Assembly: GCA_007116755.1 (NCBI GenBank)
Contig: SKHU01000190.1
Coordinates: forward strand, 1 to 18,568
DNA length: 18,568 nt
Direction: 5' to 3'
Source of the DNA: Alphaproteobacteria bacterium
GTDB lineage: Bacteria; Pseudomonadota; Alphaproteobacteria; Micavibrionales; CSBR16-224
Part shown: positions 1 to 8,121 of the stretch, in pieces
Layout of the letters: each line of letters opens with the position of its first letter
How positions within the stretch are numbered: position 1 is the first letter of the stretch
Program-made: the position numbers and the translations under genes
The notes under the pieces: model-generated
Told to the model about the DNA's origin: nothing
The model's database searches: none
Seen by the model: only the letters and a program-made list of their open reading frames with translations

Positions 1-107
1 CATTCATGCGCTTTTTCGATTCCCGGCGTATTCATGTAAAATGCGACAAGGTTGCGCGCATCTTCACCTTTGACCTGATTGATTGCCGGGGCGGATAAAT
101 CCAACAT
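1..107 (-). CDS. Unidentified protein, N-terminal fragment
   Basis: An open frame on the minus strand begins with ATG at 107 and runs off the left edge, giving 35 codons. The fragment begins MLDLSAPAINQVKGEDARNL and continues with a segment containing VAFYMNTPGIEKAHE. A Shine-Dalgarno-like GAGGAA lies about 8 bases before the ATG, which supports this start. The gene diverges from xseA, with about 145 bases between the two start codons. I do not recognise the family; the visible part is soluble in character, with no signal peptide or membrane segment. The length and function cannot be judged from this piece. It is called as coding because of the ribosome binding site, the uninterrupted frame and the protein-like composition. 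Confidence 0.6.
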   Translation of the reverse strand, partial: MLDLSAPAINQVKGEDARNLVAFYMNTPGIEKAHE

Positions 108-152
108 ATTGTTTTTCCTCTTGTTCTTCCGTAACGCGCCTTCAATTTATTG

Positions 153-158
153 TATAAT
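153..158 (+). promoter_or_regulatory. Candidate -10 box upstream of xseA
   Basis: A perfect TATAAT lies in an AT-rich stretch about 95 bases before the chosen xseA start. No convincing -35 hexamer is present at 16-18 bases; the nearest TTGTTC at 121-126 is too far away. The stretch also lies between the divergent gene at 1-107 and xseA, so control elements for both could overlap here. This is a sequence match only. Confidence 0.35.
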
Positions 159-251
159 GAAAAAATTAATTTTTGGTTTTTATTCCAAGACCTGCCATAT
201 TATTCTATCGCTGAAACTTCAATGGGCGCAAGCGCGGAGAAATTATTTTTT

Positions 252-1652
252 ATGGAGAAGAGTTTATTCGATCACGTTGCGGAGGAGGAGCGTAAAAACA
301 CGGATAGCCGTGCCAATGCGCCGCAGGAATTTTCCGTCAGCCAGCTTAGCGGGATGCTCAAACGCCGCGTTGAAGAGGAGTTCGGCTATGTCCGCGTGCG
401 CGGTGAATTGTCGCGGGTGACACGGGCGCGTTCCGGCCATCTTTACACGGCGCTGAAAGATGAGGATGCCGTGCTTGATTCGGTGTGCTGGAAAGGCACG
501 CTGTCGCGTCTGTCCGTGCAGCCGGAGGAAGGGCTGGATGTTGTCTGTACAGGGCGGCTGACAACCTATCCTGCGCGATCCAACTATCAGCTTGTCATTG
601 AAACGATGGAGTTGGCCGGTGAAGGCGCCTTGTTGAAAATGCTCGAAGAGCGGCGCAAAAAACTCGCCGCCGAAGGGCTGTTTGACGAAAACCGCAAAAA
701 GCCGCTGCCGTTTCTGCCGGAGAAGATCGGGATTGTTACCTCGCCGACGGGGGCGGTAATCCGCGATATACTGCACCGTCTGGCCGAGCGTTTTCCGCGC
801 CGCGTGCTGCTCTGGCCTGTGATGGTGCAGGGGCAGAGTGCGGCAGCGCAGGTTGCGGCTGCGATTGAGGGATTTAATGCCTTGCCTGAAGATTCCCCTT
901 TACGTCCCGACCTGTTGATTGTCGCGCGCGGCGGCGGGTCTTTGGAAGATTTGATGCCGTTTAACGAGGAAATTGTCGTGCGTGCGGCGGCATCAAGCAA
1001 AATTCCGTTGATTTCCGCTGTCGGGCATGAAACCGATACGACACTGATCGATTATGCGGCAGATCTGCGCGCGCCGACACCGACGGCGGCAGCGGAAAAA
1101 GCCGTGCCCGTGCGCAGCCAGATCGCCGCGCAGATACGTGATCAGGAAAACCGATTAATTCTGGCGATGCAAAACCGTCTGCAAAGACACAAACAGGCTC
1201 TGGACGGGCTGGGGCGCGGGTTGGGGCAGCCGGCGCGGCTGGTGGAAACGGCGGTGCAGCGGCTTGATCAGGCGGCGCTGCGGCTGGAGATGGGGCTGAA
1301 AAACTGGCTGGCACAGCGCGGGGCGCGGCTGCGGGAATCTGCTGCGCGTTTGACCCCTGCGGCGCTGAGAGCGCGTATTGCCCATGACGGGCGGCAGGTG
1401 AAAAATCTGGCGGAACGGCTGGAAACGGCGGCGCGGCGGAAAGCCGAAAACGATGCGCGCCGCCTGCAAAACACGGCAGCGCTGCTGGAGACGCTGTCTT
1501 TTAAAAAGATTCTGGCGCGCGGATTTGTGCTGGTGACCGACGGGAAAAGCGGAAAACCGGTAAAGGAGGCCGCAAAAATTTCCGAAGGCGATTTTGTCGG
1601 CTTGCAATTCCATGACGGCAATGTTTCTGCTATCATCAAGGCGAAAGAATAA
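252..1652 (+). CDS. xseA: Exodeoxyribonuclease VII large subunit
   Basis: XseA is the catalytic subunit of exonuclease VII, which works with the small subunit XseB to degrade single-stranded DNA to oligonucleotides in repair and recombination. Counting from the ATG at 252 the protein has 466 residues, close to the usual 400-460. The N-terminal OB-fold region (FSVSQLSGMLKRRVEEEFG, then VRVRGELSRV) is followed by the family nuclease core: VTSPTGAVIRD from residue 162, ARGGGSLEDL from 225, and GHETD at 258-262 continuing into DYAADLRAPTPTAAAE. A long Arg/Glu/Ala-rich helical region, as expected for the coiled-coil arm, precedes the C-terminus. The frame is open upstream to a TTG at 150, but the extra residues do not resemble the family, and GGAGA at 236-240 fits the 252 start with a slightly long spacing. 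An ATG at 222 is the alternative. xseB is not in the window. The next gene follows after 39 bases. Confidence 0.95.
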   Translation: MEKSLFDHVAEEERKNTDSRANAPQEFSVSQLSGMLKRRVEEEFGYVRVRGELSRVTRARSGHLYTALKDEDAVLDSVCWKGTLSRLSVQPEEGLDVVCTGRLTTYPARSNYQLVIETMELAGEGALLKMLEERRKKLAAEGLFDENRKKPLPFLPEKIGIVTSPTGAVIRDILHRLAERFPRRVLLWPVMVQGQSAAAQVAAAIEGFNALPEDSPLRPDLLIVARGGGSLEDLMPFNEEIVVRAAASSKIPLISAVGHETDTTLIDYAADLRAPTPTAAAEKAVPVRSQIAAQIRDQENRLILAMQNRLQRHKQALDGLGRGLGQPARLVETAVQRLDQAALRLEMGLKNWLAQRGARLRESAARLTPAALRARIAHDGRQVKNLAERLETAARRKAENDARRLQNTAALLETLSFKKILARGFVLVTDGKSGKPVKEAAKISEGDFVGLQFHDGNVSAIIKAKE

Positions 1653-1691
1653 CTGCCGCCCTGTTTTTACAATAACAATAAATATCGAAAA

Positions 1692-2543
1692 ATGGATGAT
1701 CTCGCCGAACTTTTGCAGAATGACAGCCTTCCGGCCTTGATTGTCGCGGCGGAGCGCGTGGCAATGAGTGTGGTACAGGGCAGTCACGGCCGCCGCAGGG
1801 TCGGCATGGGCGAAAGCTTCTGGCAGTTCAGGAATTACATGCCGTCCGATCCCGTACGCAGTATTGACTGGCGGCAATCGGCCAAGCGCGACAGCCATTT
1901 TATCCGCCAGACGGAATGGGAGGCGGCGCAGACAATCGTGCTGTGGCATGATGCGTCCGGCTCGATGGATTACAGCTCCGATCCGAAAAAATATCCGGAA
2001 AAGCGGCGTTATGCGATGTTTATCCTGCTGGCACTGGCGGGTGCGTTGCTGCGCGGCGGCGAGAATGTACTGATTCCGGGCAACCGTCCGGTACAGGGTT
2101 ATCCTTTTCTGGGGCATGCGGCGGAAATGATGATGCGGCAGAACCGGCCTCTCTCCGATCTCGGCCGTTTGCCGCGCGATGCACACGGGATTTTTATCAC
2201 CGACGGCCTGGCCGATCCCGATCAACTGGCGGAAGATGTGCACCGCCTGTCTCTGCAAAGGGTGACAGGGCAATTTGTGCATCTGGTCGATCCGGCAGAG
2301 CGGAGTTTGCCGTTTTCCGGCCATGCCGTGTTTCTCGGTCTGGAAGAAGGCGAAGCGCCGCAGAAAATTCAGGATGTGCGCGCCGTGCGCGAGGCTTATC
2401 TGGAAAGATTTGCCGAACACGGAAAAAAACTGGAACGTCTGGCGAAAGCAGCCGGCTGGGCTTTCCATGAATGCGGTACCGATACGCCGCCTGCGGAAGC
2501 GGTGCTGCCGATTTATGAAACACTGATGTACAGCAAAAAATAG
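1692..2543 (+). CDS. DUF58 domain protein (VWA-like)
   Basis: This is a 283-residue soluble protein of the DUF58 family. The diagnostic block is at residues 33-66: GRRRVGMGESFWQFRNYM, then PSDPVRSIDWRQSAKR. It is followed by a VWA-type metal-binding motif DASGS at 87-91, so all three MIDAS-type DxSxS positions are present. DUF58 proteins are usually encoded with a MoxR-family AAA ATPase and with BatA-like VWA membrane proteins. They are thought to act in cell-envelope or protein-complex maturation, but their biochemical role is not established. No membrane segment is visible. The start is the only ATG near the 5' end; no clear Shine-Dalgarno sequence precedes it. The upstream frame is open back to the xseA stop, so translation may depend on read-through from xseA. 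The gene for the BatA/DUF4159 protein follows after 34 bases. A MoxR gene is not adjacent. Confidence 0.9.
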   Translation: MDDLAELLQNDSLPALIVAAERVAMSVVQGSHGRRRVGMGESFWQFRNYMPSDPVRSIDWRQSAKRDSHFIRQTEWEAAQTIVLWHDASGSMDYSSDPKKYPEKRRYAMFILLALAGALLRGGENVLIPGNRPVQGYPFLGHAAEMMMRQNRPLSDLGRLPRDAHGIFITDGLADPDQLAEDVHRLSLQRVTGQFVHLVDPAERSLPFSGHAVFLGLEEGEAPQKIQDVRAVREAYLERFAEHGKKLERLAKAAGWAFHECGTDTPPAEAVLPIYETLMYSKK

Positions 2544-2577
2544 ACGGAATATCGGGAAGGCAAAGGAATAAGGAATA

Positions 2578-5349
2578 ATGCCGGGTTTTGTAACATTTTT
2601 ATTTCCGATCGTGCTGGCAGGGCTGGCGATGCTGCCGATTGTCTGGCTGCTGCTGCGTCTGCTGCCGCCGGAACCCAAGCGTATCCGTTTTCCGGCCGTT
2701 ATGCTGATGCGCGACTTGAAGGAAACAGAAAAGCCGACGCAATATACGCCGTGGTGGCTGTTGCTGTTGCGTGTTATGGCGCTGGCGCTGTTTATTCTGG
2801 CCATGGCCGAGCCCGTGACGCAAACAGCTGCAGAGCTGCAGGAATCTGCGCTGCGCAAGGATCGTCCTGTTCTGCTTCTGGTCGACAATGACTGGGTATC
2901 GGGGCAGAACTGGGCGTTGCGACAGGGCGCGGCGATGCGCCTTGTCGAACGCGTCCAGCGCAGCGGACGCAATATCATCGTGGTGCCGACCGCTTCGCCT
3001 TACGTTGTGCCGAATGTACAGACGGCCGCCTCGGCCAAAGGTCTTGTGCAGAGCATACAGCCGCAGCCCTGGGCGGCGGATTATACGGATATTCTCGAAA
3101 ATATCAGAAAACTGACCGACCGTGCCGATACATTTTGGGTAACGAACGGCTTTCATGCACCGGTTACGGGGGGGCGGCGCGATTTCCGTGATTCCGAAAC
3201 CTATCATTTGCTGCGCGAATTGCGCGATTTTGGCGATGTGACGCTGATTGATGCGGAGGATGAGGCGCTGCTGCCGACACTGCTGCGTCTTTTGCCCGCC
3301 GCCGATCAGGATGTCCTGCGTTTCGAGGCGGTACGTCTGAGCGAAGCCACACAGGCGATTCCGGCAACGGCGGTTTTGTATACGGAGGGCGGACGCGTTC
3401 TGGGGCAGCAGCGCATGACGATCGGGCCGGGTGAAAAATCCGCCACCGGAGATATGACGATCGACAGCGAGCGCCGCAATATGATGACTCATGCCCGTAT
3501 TCAGCAGGCGACACATGCGGGGGGCACATTCCTTGTTGATGAAAACTGGCGCTTTCGTCCCGTCGGCGTGGCGGCGACCGAGCCGATGATGAACAATCAG
3601 GGCTATCTGAACGATGTTTTTTATATGATCCGTGCATTGGCGCCCTATACCGATCTGCATACAGGGCGGATCCGTGAAATGCTCGCGGAGAAGAAACTGG
3701 CCGTGTTGATGCTCAGCGATGATTACCCGATCACTGATAATGAACGTGTGCTGGTGCAGCGCTGGGTTGAACAGGGCGGTATGCTGGTGCGTTTTGCCGG
3801 TCCAACTCTGGCGGCGCATCCCGACCGCGATACGCTGTTGCCTGTGCGTTTGCGTTACGGCGGACGTGATTTTGACGGCAGCCTGACATGGGACGTGCAG
3901 CAGAAAGTCGGTGATTTTGCCGAAAACGGCCCCTTTGCCGGAATTCGTCTGCACGAGCGCGACAGCATCACTGTTTCCAAACAGGTGCTGGCCGAGCCGT
4001 CCCTGCAAATCGAGGAGAAAATCTGGGTGCGTCTGGAGGATAATACGCCGCTTGTGACCGGTGCGCCGGAGGGGCGCGGCCAGATCGTGCTGTTTCATAC
4101 CACGGCCAATCCCGTGTGGAGCGATCTCAGCCTGTCCGGCGCTTTTGTCGAAATGCTGCGGCGGCTTGTGGCGCACAGTGTCGGTGTGACAGGGCTGGAC
4201 GGGCAGGAGATGCGGCTGATGCCCGCCCGCGTTCTGGACGGTTACGGGCGGTTGCAAATGGCCGACAGCCGCGTCGAACCTGTGACCGGCGGCGAGGAAT
4301 TCCGCATTTCTCCGAAAAACCCGCCGGGATTTTACGGGCAGGGCGAGGCGCTGAAAGCCTTTAACCTGATTGATTATATCGATCTGCCGGATACGCGCAT
4401 CACCCATGCGCTGCCGTCGGATGTGACGGTGGTTCCATTTGAGGAAGGGCGTGAAACTACGTTCAAGCCGCATCTGGCCATCGCTGTTCTGATGCTGCTG
4501 TTGGCGGATTTTCTGATTTCCTTGTATATGCGCGGCCTGCTGCCCGCGCTTGTCCGCCCTGCGGCGGCGGTTGCGGTCTTCCTGTGTGCGCTGGCCGTTC
4601 TGCCTTCAACGGCGGCGGCACAGCCGATTCCGGTCAATGAGCGGGATGCGATCCGCTATACCAATGAAACATGGATTGCTTACGTCATCACCGGCGATCC
4701 GTCAATCGACGATACCAGCCGCAGCGGGCTGGATGAGTTGCGTCTGCTGACAGGAGTGCGGACATCGGCTGATATTCGCGGTGTTGTCGGCGTTAATCCC
4801 GAAACCGATGTGCTGACCTATTTCCCGCTGATCTACTGGCCGGTGACTTTGGGGCAGACACCGATGTCGCGGCGCGGACGCGAGAACGTGCAGAGCTATC
4901 TTGAAAACGGCGGGCTGATTTTGTTCGATACGCGCGACGGTCAATACGGTCTGGGCGAAGACAGGGTCGATCAGGGGCGCGGCGCGCAGCATTTGCGCCG
5001 CATCCTGCGCGGTATGCATATTCCGGCGCTGTATCCCGTGCCGCAGATGCACGCCCTGCGCCGTTCCTATTATCTGCTGAACCGTTTTCCCGGCCGTTAT
5101 GACGGCGGCGATATCTGGGTGCAGCAGCATCCCGCGCAGGATCACGACGGCGTGCCGAGCATTATCATCGGCGGCAATGACTGGGCGGGTGCGTGGTCGT
5201 CGCGGCCGCGCCACCGTCTGGCGGGCGGCGAGCGCCAGCGGGAGATGGCCTACCGTTTCGGAGTGAATGTCATCATGATGGCGCTGACCGGTAATTACAA
5301 GATCGACCAGATTCACACGCAGGAACTTTTGAACAGGATAGGGCGCTAG
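2578..5349 (+). CDS. BatA-like N-terminal / DUF4159 membrane protein
   Basis: This is a 923-residue membrane protein. Residues 5-30 and 58-80 are hydrophobic helices flanking a segment with FPAVMLMRDL, the pattern of the BatA (aerotolerance regulator) N-terminal domain. A VWA-like fold follows, but the metal site is degenerate: VDNDWVSG at 102-109 has D103 and D105 without the serines of DxSxS. Two further hydrophobic segments lie at about 633-652 and 660-680. The second ends in STAAAQP, like a signal peptidase site. From about 690 onward comes a DUF4159 domain, with RYTNETWIAYVITGD at its start and a later LENGGLILFDTRDGQYG. Function is unknown; the arrangement suggests an inner-membrane protein with large periplasmic or cytosolic globular parts working with its two neighbours. 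Good AGGA motifs precede the ATG. The next gene follows after 9 bases. Confidence 0.88.
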   Translation: MPGFVTFLFPIVLAGLAMLPIVWLLLRLLPPEPKRIRFPAVMLMRDLKETEKPTQYTPWWLLLLRVMALALFILAMAEPVTQTAAELQESALRKDRPVLLLVDNDWVSGQNWALRQGAAMRLVERVQRSGRNIIVVPTASPYVVPNVQTAASAKGLVQSIQPQPWAADYTDILENIRKLTDRADTFWVTNGFHAPVTGGRRDFRDSETYHLLRELRDFGDVTLIDAEDEALLPTLLRLLPAADQDVLRFEAVRLSEATQAIPATAVLYTEGGRVLGQQRMTIGPGEKSATGDMTIDSERRNMMTHARIQQATHAGGTFLVDENWRFRPVGVAATEPMMNNQGYLNDVFYMIRALAPYTDLHTGRIREMLAEKKLAVLMLSDDYPITDNERVLVQRWVEQGGMLVRFAGPTLAAHPDRDTLLPVRLRYGGRDFDGSLTWDVQQKVGDFAENGPFAGIRLHERDSITVSKQVLAEPSLQIEEKIWVRLEDNTPLVTGAPEGRGQIVLFHTTANPVWSDLSLSGAFVEMLRRLVAHSVGVTGLDGQEMRLMPARVLDGYGRLQMADSRVEPVTGGEEFRISPKNPPGFYGQGEALKAFNLIDYIDLPDTRITHALPSDVTVVPFEEGRETTFKPHLAIAVLMLLLADFLISLYMRGLLPALVRPAAAVAVFLCALAVLPSTAAAQPIPVNERDAIRYTNETWIAYVITGDPSIDDTSRSGLDELRLLTGVRTSADIRGVVGVNPETDVLTYFPLIYWPVTLGQTPMSRRGRENVQSYLENGGLILFDTRDGQYGLGEDRVDQGRGAQHLRRILRGMHIPALYPVPQMHALRRSYYLLNRFPGRYDGGDIWVQQHPAQDHDGVPSIIIGGNDWAGAWSSRPRHRLAGGERQREMAYRFGVNVIMMALTGNYKIDQIHTQELLNRIGR

Positions 5350-5358
5350 GCAAAAAAC

Positions 5359-7449
5359 ATGCAGTATTTTACTCTTTATTTTCTGCCTTTGCTGCCATGG
5401 AGCTGGTTCGCCGTTCTGGCTGTTTTCTGTTTTATTCTGTTTGCCTGGGGCGTTTACCGCCGTGCGCGCGGCATTTTGTGGCGGGGGCTGTCTTTGCTGC
5501 TGGTGCTGCTGGTGCTGGCCAATCCTTCGGCGATGCAGGAACAGCGCGAGCCGATCCGGGACAGCGTGCTGGTCGTCACTGACCGTTCGCCCAGCCAGCG
5601 GATCGGCAACCGCATGGAACTGACGGATGCGGCGCTGGAAAATATTCGCAGGCAGCTGGCGGCGATGCCGGAATTCGAGCCGGTTTATCTGAATATCGAC
5701 GGAGAAATGGATGAAACGCGATTGTGGGAACCGATGCGCGAGGCGGCGCTGGATATTGAAGGCGGAGCGCTGGCCGGTATTCTGCTGATTACGGATGGGC
5801 AGGTGCATGATGCGCCGGATCATCTGGAGGAGAGGCTGAGAAATATACCGATTCACACAATTTATACCGGCGACAAAGATGAAAAAGATATTTCCGTGAT
5901 TGTGACGGAAGCGCCGCGCTATGCGATGGTCGATGACGAGATCACGGTTACGGTGCGCATTGATGCCCATGGTCTGAGTGCGCGCGAGGCGCAGAATCTG
6001 CGTCTGCATGTGATGCAGGACGGCCGCAGGCGCGGCGTGTTTCCCGTACAGGTCGGGCAGGAAGTGCGCCTCCGCTTCAAGATGGAGCGTGCCGGTGATA
6101 CGGTGCTGAGTTTTACCGTACCGAAAATTGACGGCGAATTGACTGCCGTCAACAATACCGCCGTTGCGGTGGTGCGCACAATTCGTGACCGGTTGCGCGT
6201 GCTGCTGATTTCCGGAAAGCCGCATGCGGGGGAACGCACATGGCGCAACATGCTCAATTCCGATCCGGCGGTTGATCTGGTGCATTTTACCATTCTGCGC
6301 TCGCGGGATGCGCGGGATGCGACGCCCTCCCATGAATTATCCCTGATCCGTTTTCCGACACATGAGCTGTTCCAGCGCAAGATCAATCATTTCGATCTGA
6401 TTATTTTCGACCGCTATCACCTGCAGGGCATTCTGGAGGCGTTTTACTTCCGGAATATCCGCGATTATGTGGTCAATCACGGCGGCGCGTTACTTGTCTC
6501 CTCCGGCGATGAATACGGCGGCGACAATTCTCTGTACAATACCATGCTGCGCACGGTTATTCCCGCACGGCCGACCGGCGGTACGGTCATGCGCGGTTTT
6601 GTGCCGGCCCGTACCGATCTGGGCGAAGTGCATCCGGTCACGGAAATGTTGACAGACCGGCGGCAGGCATGGGGGCGCTGGTTCCGTCAGGTGCGCGCCG
6701 AAGTCACTGATCCGGAGGCGCGGATTTTGATGACGGGCGCGGATGATCTGCCGCTTTTGACACTCAGCCATGCGGGGCGCGGCCGTGTTGCATGGCTGGG
6801 CAGCGATCACGCATGGCTGTGGACGCGCGGTCTGGAAGGCGGCGGGCCGCAGAAAGAGCTGTTGCGGCGTATGGCGCACTGGCTGATGAAAGAACCCGAT
6901 CTGGAGGAACACCGGCTTTCGGTCAGCGTCAGCGGCTATGATATCACTGTGCGCCGCCGCGCCATGCTGGATGCCGATCACCCTATCGAAATTTCCATGT
7001 TTACACCCGAACAGGAGGAACGCCCCCTGACCATGCGCCGCGAAGGGCAGCGCCGCTGGCATCGCGTTGATGTGCAGGCGGAACAATACGGGCTTTACCG
7101 TTTTGACGATCCATCGTCCGATCAGGTGGCATTCGCGGTTGTCGGGCGGCTGGATGTGCCGGAAATGCAGAATGTGATTACGACGAATGAAATTCTTGCG
7201 CCGCTGACGGCGGGAACGGGCGGCGGCGAAATCTGGTTTAATACGCCCGAACGCGGTTTTGAGCTGCGCGCGCGCGGCGGTCTGGGGCTGCGCATGCACG
7301 GAGAAAACTGGCTGGGGCTGAAGCAGAATGATGCCTATCGCGTTACGGGGCTGAAAAACTACGCGCTGTTGCCGCCGTTCTGGGCAATGCTGGTGATTGC
7401 GCTGCTGATTATGATGGCCTGGTTCCGCGAAGGGCGTGCGGCGCGCTGA
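5359..7449 (+). CDS. VWA / amidotransferase-like membrane protein
   Basis: This is a 696-residue protein with hydrophobic helices at about 12-31 and 42-56 and one C-terminal helix at about 673-688, followed by a short basic tail. After the second helix comes a VWA-type domain with an intact MIDAS core, DRSPS at 75-79, and a second element LLITDGQVHD around 142-151. A beta-sandwich-like segment (about 175-275) precedes a Rossmann-type region starting RLRVLLISGKPHAGERTW. With its DLIIFDRYHLQG and GGALLVSSGDEYGG blocks this resembles the class I glutamine amidotransferase-like domain seen in BatA-type membrane proteins; I see no catalytic cysteine elbow. Only the family-level role is known: partner of DUF58 and BatA/DUF4159 proteins. 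It is the last gene of the plus-strand run and is followed within 30 bases by a strong terminator. The Shine-Dalgarno sequence is weak (AGG at 5348-5350), which suggests translational coupling to the gene before it. Confidence 0.85.
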   Translation: MQYFTLYFLPLLPWSWFAVLAVFCFILFAWGVYRRARGILWRGLSLLLVLLVLANPSAMQEQREPIRDSVLVVTDRSPSQRIGNRMELTDAALENIRRQLAAMPEFEPVYLNIDGEMDETRLWEPMREAALDIEGGALAGILLITDGQVHDAPDHLEERLRNIPIHTIYTGDKDEKDISVIVTEAPRYAMVDDEITVTVRIDAHGLSAREAQNLRLHVMQDGRRRGVFPVQVGQEVRLRFKMERAGDTVLSFTVPKIDGELTAVNNTAVAVVRTIRDRLRVLLISGKPHAGERTWRNMLNSDPAVDLVHFTILRSRDARDATPSHELSLIRFPTHELFQRKINHFDLIIFDRYHLQGILEAFYFRNIRDYVVNHGGALLVSSGDEYGGDNSLYNTMLRTVIPARPTGGTVMRGFVPARTDLGEVHPVTEMLTDRRQAWGRWFRQVRAEVTDPEARILMTGADDLPLLTLSHAGRGRVAWLGSDHAWLWTRGLEGGGPQKELLRRMAHWLMKEPDLEEHRLSVSVSGYDITVRRRAMLDADHPIEISMFTPEQEERPLTMRREGQRRWHRVDVQAEQYGLYRFDDPSSDQVAFAVVGRLDVPEMQNVITTNEILAPLTAGTGGGEIWFNTPERGFELRARGGLGLRMHGENWLGLKQNDAYRVTGLKNYALLPPFWAMLVIALLIMMAWFREGRAAR

Positions 7450-7471
7450 TGCCGACAGCCGCATATAAAAA

Positions 7472-7503
7472 AGCCCCCGCGTTGTACGGGGGCTCTTTTT
7501 TTT
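7472..7503. terminator. Bidirectional intrinsic terminator
   Basis: AGCCCCCG (7472-7479) pairs perfectly with CGGGGGCT (7487-7494) around a 7-base loop. T8 follows on the plus strand at 7496-7503, and an A run (7467-7472) on the left supplies a T tract for the minus strand. It lies between the convergent stop codons at 7449 and 7526, so it can end both the plus-strand operon and dksA. Confidence 0.92.
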
Positions 7504-7525
7504 GTCGATAAGATTTTTTATTTTC

Positions 7526-7963
7526 CTATTCGCGCTCGTCGCGTTTGGTGCGTTCGCGGCGCTCGTGGCGTTCCTGCGCTTCCAGAGAATAAATGGCGAT
7601 CGGGCGGGCAACCAGACGGGCAATGCTGATCGGCTCGCCGGTTTCTTCGCAATAGCCGTATGTGTTTTCGTCGATTTTCTCCAGCGCTTCGTTGATTTTG
7701 CTGATCAGCTTGCGTTCGCGGTCGCGTGTGCGCAGTTCCAGCGCGTGATCTGTTTCCGCAGCGGCGCGGTCGGCAATATCCGGTTTCTGCAGGTTGTCCT
7801 GCTGCATGGTTTCGATGGTCTCGTGCGAGCCGGCCAGCAGTTCTTCCCGCCATTGCAAAAGCTTCTGGCGGAAATACTCGGCCATGACGGGATTCATGAA
7901 TTCTTCGTCTTCGGACGGAACGTAATCGGGCGGCAAAATAGCCTTGCGGGCTTCAATGGACAT
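7526..7963 (-). CDS. dksA: RNA polymerase-binding protein DksA
   Basis: DksA enters the RNA polymerase secondary channel and works with ppGpp to adjust transcription initiation. The product has 145 residues, as usual. The N-terminal PSEDEEFMNPVMAEYFRQKL (residues 16-35) is typical of alphaproteobacterial DksA. The coiled-coil tip carries D62 and D65-R66-A67, matching the tip acidic residues of the E. coli protein. The zinc-finger region (YGYCEETGEPISIARLVARP) keeps only the first cysteine, C105. The other ligand positions are T108, S126 and A129, so a structural zinc is unlikely. A strong Shine-Dalgarno GAGGT lies 6 bases before the ATG. The gene is monocistronic in appearance, 158 bases from the GNAT gene upstream, and ends at the shared terminator. 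Confidence 0.95.
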   Translation of the reverse strand: MSIEARKAILPPDYVPSEDEEFMNPVMAEYFRQKLLQWREELLAGSHETIETMQQDNLQKPDIADRAAAETDHALELRTRDRERKLISKINEALEKIDENTYGYCEETGEPISIARLVARPIAIYSLEAQERHERRERTKRDERE

Positions 7964-8040
7964 ACTGACCTCACTTATGGATTTCTTGCGGTCTTTTTAT
8001 GGATATTTGCTATCCGGCAAAAGATACAGACATATCCTTT

Positions 8041-8070
8041 AAAAAAAGTTAATGAGGCACTCACATTATC
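8041..8070. terminator. Weak candidate terminator after the acetyltransferase gene
   Basis: TGAG (8053-8056) pairs with CTCA (8060-8063) around a 3-base loop. An A7 run at 8041-8047 gives a T tract on the minus strand, and T6 at 8071-8076 gives one on the plus strand. The stem is only four pairs, so this is a weak call. It is placed where the minus-strand mscS-acetyltransferase transcript could end before dksA. Confidence 0.3.
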
Positions 8071-8121
8071 TTTTTTCCTGCGGCTATTCAAGCTTTTTTG
8101 CGCGCGGATGCGGGGGGGGAT

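Noticed and set aside
1155..6333. Three long minus-strand open frames (543-624 codons) opposite the xseA to VWA operon
   Set aside because: All lie antisense to recognisable proteins, have His/Arg/Gln-rich composition typical of antisense reading and lack ribosome binding sites.
8112..8119. Run of eight G residues as a phase-variation tract
   Set aside because: It lies beyond the stop codon of the acetyltransferase and outside any likely promoter, so slippage would not change a protein.
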